A program made the translations under genes and the position numbers. This document shows positions 5,872-8,069 of a stretch of 8,069 nucleotides of DNA, in pieces. The notes under the pieces were generated by a model. That model was not told the origin of the DNA. It was given only the letters and a program-made list of their open reading frames with translations, and did not search any database. The stretch is from Clostridia bacterium (lineage in GTDB: Bacteria; Bacillota; Clostridia; RGIG8785): contig JAGAUM010000037.1 of assembly GCA_017620795.1 (NCBI GenBank), forward strand, positions 1 to 8,069, read 5' to 3'. Position 1 is the first letter of the stretch. Each line of letters begins with the position of its first letter.

Positions 5872-6453
5872 ATGAAAAAGTATCTTGTTGTTGCAACTGT
5901 ATTAGTCGCTCTGGTCGCACTGTTCAGCTTCAGCGCTTCTGCTGCTGACGTTGCTCTGGATGCAAACGTTGCTTACACCGCTGACGCTGCTGGCGTTTCC
6001 GTTGACACCATCGCTGTAAACCTGTCTGGCGCAGTTGCTCCTGAGGCTGGTTATTACACTGTTCTGGCTTACACCGGTAACGAAGATCCCGCTCAGGGTG
6101 AAATCCTGTACGCTGCACAGGAAGTAAACGCTATCACCGGTTTCAACGTTGCTGCTGACAAGCTGAACGGCGCTCTGTACGTAAAGTTTGGTGGTACTGG
6201 TTTGAACGCTACTCAGGACGATGCAGAGTTCGTATTTGCTCTGGTTGCTCTGAACGGCGAAGGTAAGGCTCTGGGTTATGTTCCCTACGGCTCTGCAGTT
6301 TCTTTGGAAGCTACCGGTGCTGATTCCTATGTTATCTTCGGTGCTGAAGTTATGACTGGCGCAGAGGCTGGTTTGACCGAGGAAGAAATTGCTAAGTATC
6401 CCGAAGGTCAGGAATTTGCTATCCGTTCCTTCAGAACCATCGCTAGCCTGTAA
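5872..6453 (+). CDS. Abundant secreted acidic Ala-rich protein of unknown function
   Basis: No named family was recognised. The protein has 193 residues with a Sec signal peptide: MKKY, a hydrophobic core VVATVLVALVALF, and probable cleavage after SASA near residue 24. The mature part is Ala-, Val- and Gly-rich, has no Cys and is strongly acidic (23 Asp/Glu against 8 Lys/Arg in the whole protein). It alternates short hydrophobic strands, as in a beta-sandwich surface domain, and has no SLH repeat, sortase motif or lipobox. Codon use is extreme: of 38 Ala codons, 30 are GCT, 8 GCA, and none GCC or GCG, unlike folC to the peptidase. With the perfect promoter, this predicts very high expression. 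The start is the ATG at 5872, nine bases after GGGAGG (5857-5862). An in-frame TTG at 5866 is too close to that site. An S-layer or cell-wall component is plausible but unproven. Confidence 0.85.
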   Translation: MKKYLVVATVLVALVALFSFSASAADVALDANVAYTADAAGVSVDTIAVNLSGAVAPEAGYYTVLAYTGNEDPAQGEILYAAQEVNAITGFNVAADKLNGALYVKFGGTGLNATQDDAEFVFALVALNGEGKALGYVPYGSAVSLEATGADSYVIFGAEVMTGAEAGLTEEEIAKYPEGQEFAIRSFRTIASL

Positions 6454-6494
6454 TTAATACTTTTTCAAATTCATACTATAGAGGAGTGTATACC

Positions 6495-8012
6495 ATGTAC
6501 AATAAGTCTGTACGGGTAGTTGCACTGGCTCTCACAATTGTCTTATTAATGTCCGTTTCGGTCTTTGCCGAGGCGGACATTTCTGCCAATTACGCCAGTT
6601 CTTCTGCCATTTTTGAGTCGATTGCTACAAAAGTTTCCAATGGGGACGAGGATGCAATTGAGGATGCTTTAAACCGCGCATCGACCTTCCTGGCAACCGA
6701 TCGCACTGCTTTGACAAGTGCTGATGGCTATGTTCTGCCCGAAGAAGCTCCTGCCGAGCTGGCAACCAACCGTAAGGCACTGTTAGACCTGATTACGGCA
6801 GAGGGTGTAGAGTACAAAGACTACATCAAGACTTTGACCGTTCGCGTTCCTCAGAACTACGCTTTGGACTATGCGACCTTCACATTGGATCGCAGCACTA
6901 TGGAATCGGCGCTGTCCAACGGATTTACCGATATCCTGTTGGCGACCGACCTGCTTTCCTTGCGTCTGTCTATGGTGGACTACCTGCCGCAGGTTCCTTC
7001 CAATGTAGAGTATGTCACCTTCTTTGTAGGTGAGACCCGTAAGGATGTTCCCCAAGCGATTTTGGACAAGGCAAAGTCCATGCCCATTATCGTGGTGAAG
7101 GAATACCACAACGGTTTGGAATGTGACGCAGCCGATTATAGCAAGAACGCCGTTGCACTGGTTATCAAGAGTGCTATGTACAACGTATCCGGCCGTTCTC
7201 CGTCCGAGTGCATGTTCTACACCTATGACCTGGGAGACAACACTGTTTCTAAGGTTTCGGGCTATCTCTATTCTGCCCTGACCGACACGGCCTCCTTTGC
7301 CAAGGGCGCAGACGAGTATTTCCTCTTCCTGCCCAAGGAAGGACAGAACAGTGGAAACTCCGGTAACACAGGCAACACCGGTAATACTGGCAATACCGGT
7401 AATACTGGTAACGAAAAGCCTCCTGTTGAGGAACCGCCTGTTGTAGACCTTCCTGCTGTTGACCTTCCTGCTGTAGAAGACTATAAAGACGTTGCAAAGG
7501 AACATTGGGCATACGCTTCGATTATGGCGTTGTCCTCCCGCGGTGTTATCAGCGGTGTAGGCAACAACCTCTTTGACCCCGAAGCTTCGGTCACCCGTGA
7601 ACAGTTTGCCAAGTTGCTGGCGGCAGGCTTTGATTTGAAGGGCGAGGAAGCACTGCCCTTTACCGACGTTCCTGCAACCGACTGGGCGTACCCCTATATC
7701 GAAAAGGTCTACGCAATGGGCATCACCCGTGGCATGGGCGACGGCGTCTTCGGCTACGGCGTAAAGATTACCCGTCAGGATATGGCGGTCATGATTTACA
7801 AGACCATGACCTTAAACGGTGAGCTGAAAATTGAAGCTGAGGCTGAAACCTTCGCGGACGATGGCCAGATTGCCGACTATGCTCGCGAGGCGGTTTATGC
7901 AATGCGCGCCTTGGGCATCATCAACGGCAACCCCGACGGCACCTTCTGCCCCAATGACACGGCTACCCGTGCTCAGGCGGCAAAGATGCTTTGCGCGGCA
8001 ATGGGTCTGTAA
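6495..8012 (+). CDS. Secreted SLH-domain surface protein
   Basis: This 505-residue exported protein is probably anchored non-covalently to secondary cell-wall polymer. The signal peptide is residues 1-25, cleaved after SVFA. An N-terminal region (26 to about 284) is not recognised; it mixes helical and beta-like segments and has two Cys. A low-complexity linker of NSG/NTG triplets (285-306) and a Pro/Val stretch with a duplicated VDLPA follow. Three C-terminal SLH repeats lie at about 329-375 (HWAYASI, VTREQFAKLL), 388-438 (DWAYPYI, ITRQDMAVMI) and 452-505 (ATRAQAAKML). In known SLH proteins such triplets bind pyruvylated polymer. The start is the ATG at 6495, eight bases after GAGGAG (6481-6486). 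An in-frame GTG at 6486 falls inside that site. The gene lies 41 bases after the small secreted protein with no terminator visible, so it likely shares its message. Confidence 0.9.
   Translation: MYNKSVRVVALALTIVLLMSVSVFAEADISANYASSSAIFESIATKVSNGDEDAIEDALNRASTFLATDRTALTSADGYVLPEEAPAELATNRKALLDLITAEGVEYKDYIKTLTVRVPQNYALDYATFTLDRSTMESALSNGFTDILLATDLLSLRLSMVDYLPQVPSNVEYVTFFVGETRKDVPQAILDKAKSMPIIVVKEYHNGLECDAADYSKNAVALVIKSAMYNVSGRSPSECMFYTYDLGDNTVSKVSGYLYSALTDTASFAKGADEYFLFLPKEGQNSGNSGNTGNTGNTGNTGNTGNEKPPVEEPPVVDLPAVDLPAVEDYKDVAKEHWAYASIMALSSRGVISGVGNNLFDPEASVTREQFAKLLAAGFDLKGEEALPFTDVPATDWAYPYIEKVYAMGITRGMGDGVFGYGVKITRQDMAVMIYKTMTLNGELKIEAEAETFADDGQIADYAREAVYAMRALGIINGNPDGTFCPNDTATRAQAAKMLCAAMGL
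7347..7412 (+). repeat. Asn-X-Gly coding tandem repeat (9-base unit)
   Basis: Seven consecutive three-residue units, NSG twice then NTG five times, plus a closing Asn, are encoded by degenerate 9-base repeats. Within them an 18-base period (GGTAATACTGGCAATACC) is visible. The stretch forms the flexible linker between the N-terminal region and the SLH anchor. Changes in unit number would stay in frame and alter only linker length. Confidence 0.9.
7443..7472 (+). repeat. Duplicated 15-base VDLPA-coding unit
   Basis: GTAGACCTTCCTGCT (7443-7457) is followed directly by GTTGACCTTCCTGCT (7458-7472), which differ at one base. They encode two VDLPA units in the Pro/Val linker just before the first SLH repeat. 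The near identity suggests a recent duplication. Confidence 0.85.
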
Positions 8013-8029
8013 GTCAGGAGGACGACTTC

Positions 8030-8069
8030 ATGGCGATTGCAGAAACTACTGTTCTGACCAAGCAACCCG
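8030..8069 (+). CDS. Start of a downstream gene, truncated by window edge
   Basis: An ATG follows a consensus Shine-Dalgarno AGGAGG (8016-8021) with eight bases between, only 17 bases after the SLH gene stop. It opens a frame of 13 visible codons (MAIAETTVLTKQP). The N-terminus has no obvious signal peptide in what is visible. The spacing suggests it belongs to the same operon as the two secreted proteins. No family can be assigned. Confidence 0.7.
   Translation, partial: MAIAETTVLTKQP

Noticed and set aside
6454..6494. Terminator between the small secreted protein and the SLH gene
   Set aside because: A T-run (6461-6465) exists but no GC-rich hairpin precedes it.
7347..7412. CRISPR-like or other non-coding repeat array
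   Set aside because: Units are nine bases with no spacers, stay in frame and encode a flexible linker.
6783..7505. Long antisense frame of 240 codons opposite the SLH gene
   Set aside because: The sense frame has a signal peptide, SLH repeats and a ribosome site. The antisense product is low-complexity and is a mirror of sense codon use.

Overview
The window looks like a chromosomal segment of an endospore-forming member of the Bacillota, most likely class Clostridia. It carries an intact sporulation operon (spoIIAA-spoIIAB-sigF). It also carries a surface protein with three S-layer homology (SLH) repeats, and the coding sequence is moderately GC-rich. Every gene is on the + strand and they are tightly packed. 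There is no RNA gene, insertion sequence, CRISPR array or gene-free stretch of 300 bases. Genus cannot be read from the sequence alone.

Region 1 (1-1134) is the 3' part of folC, the folate polyglutamylation enzyme, whose start lies outside the window. Region 2 (1136-3595) opens with a 67-base gap holding an extended -10 promoter and a tandem pair of Spo0A-box-like heptamers. It continues with spoIIAA, spoIIAB and sigF, the switch that sets forespore-specific transcription. These genes overlap or abut, and prmA (ribosomal protein L11 methyltransferase) is joined to sigF by a 4-base ATGA overlap. Region 3 (3608-5780) follows only 12 bases later. It encodes a single-chain ABC exporter half-transporter overlapping a small S24/S26-type peptidase with no visible membrane anchor. 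The two probably form one functional unit of unknown substrate. Regions 2 and 3 could be one long transcript, because no terminator is seen between them.

Region 4 (5747-8069) is a different expression unit. A textbook promoter (TTGACA, 17 bases, TATAAT) overlaps the stop codon of the peptidase gene. It is preceded by phased A-tracts and followed by a 5'-end stem-loop. It drives a 193-residue, Cys-free, acidic, Ala-rich secreted protein with strongly skewed codon use, the profile of a very abundant exported protein. After 41 bases without an obvious terminator comes a 505-residue secreted SLH protein. A third gene then begins, of which 13 codons are visible. This is probably a cell-surface operon.

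The points most worth a second look are the putative Spo0A operator, the exporter-peptidase pair of unknown cargo, and the very strongly expressed small secreted protein paired with an SLH protein. Functional links between the regions are inference from position only.
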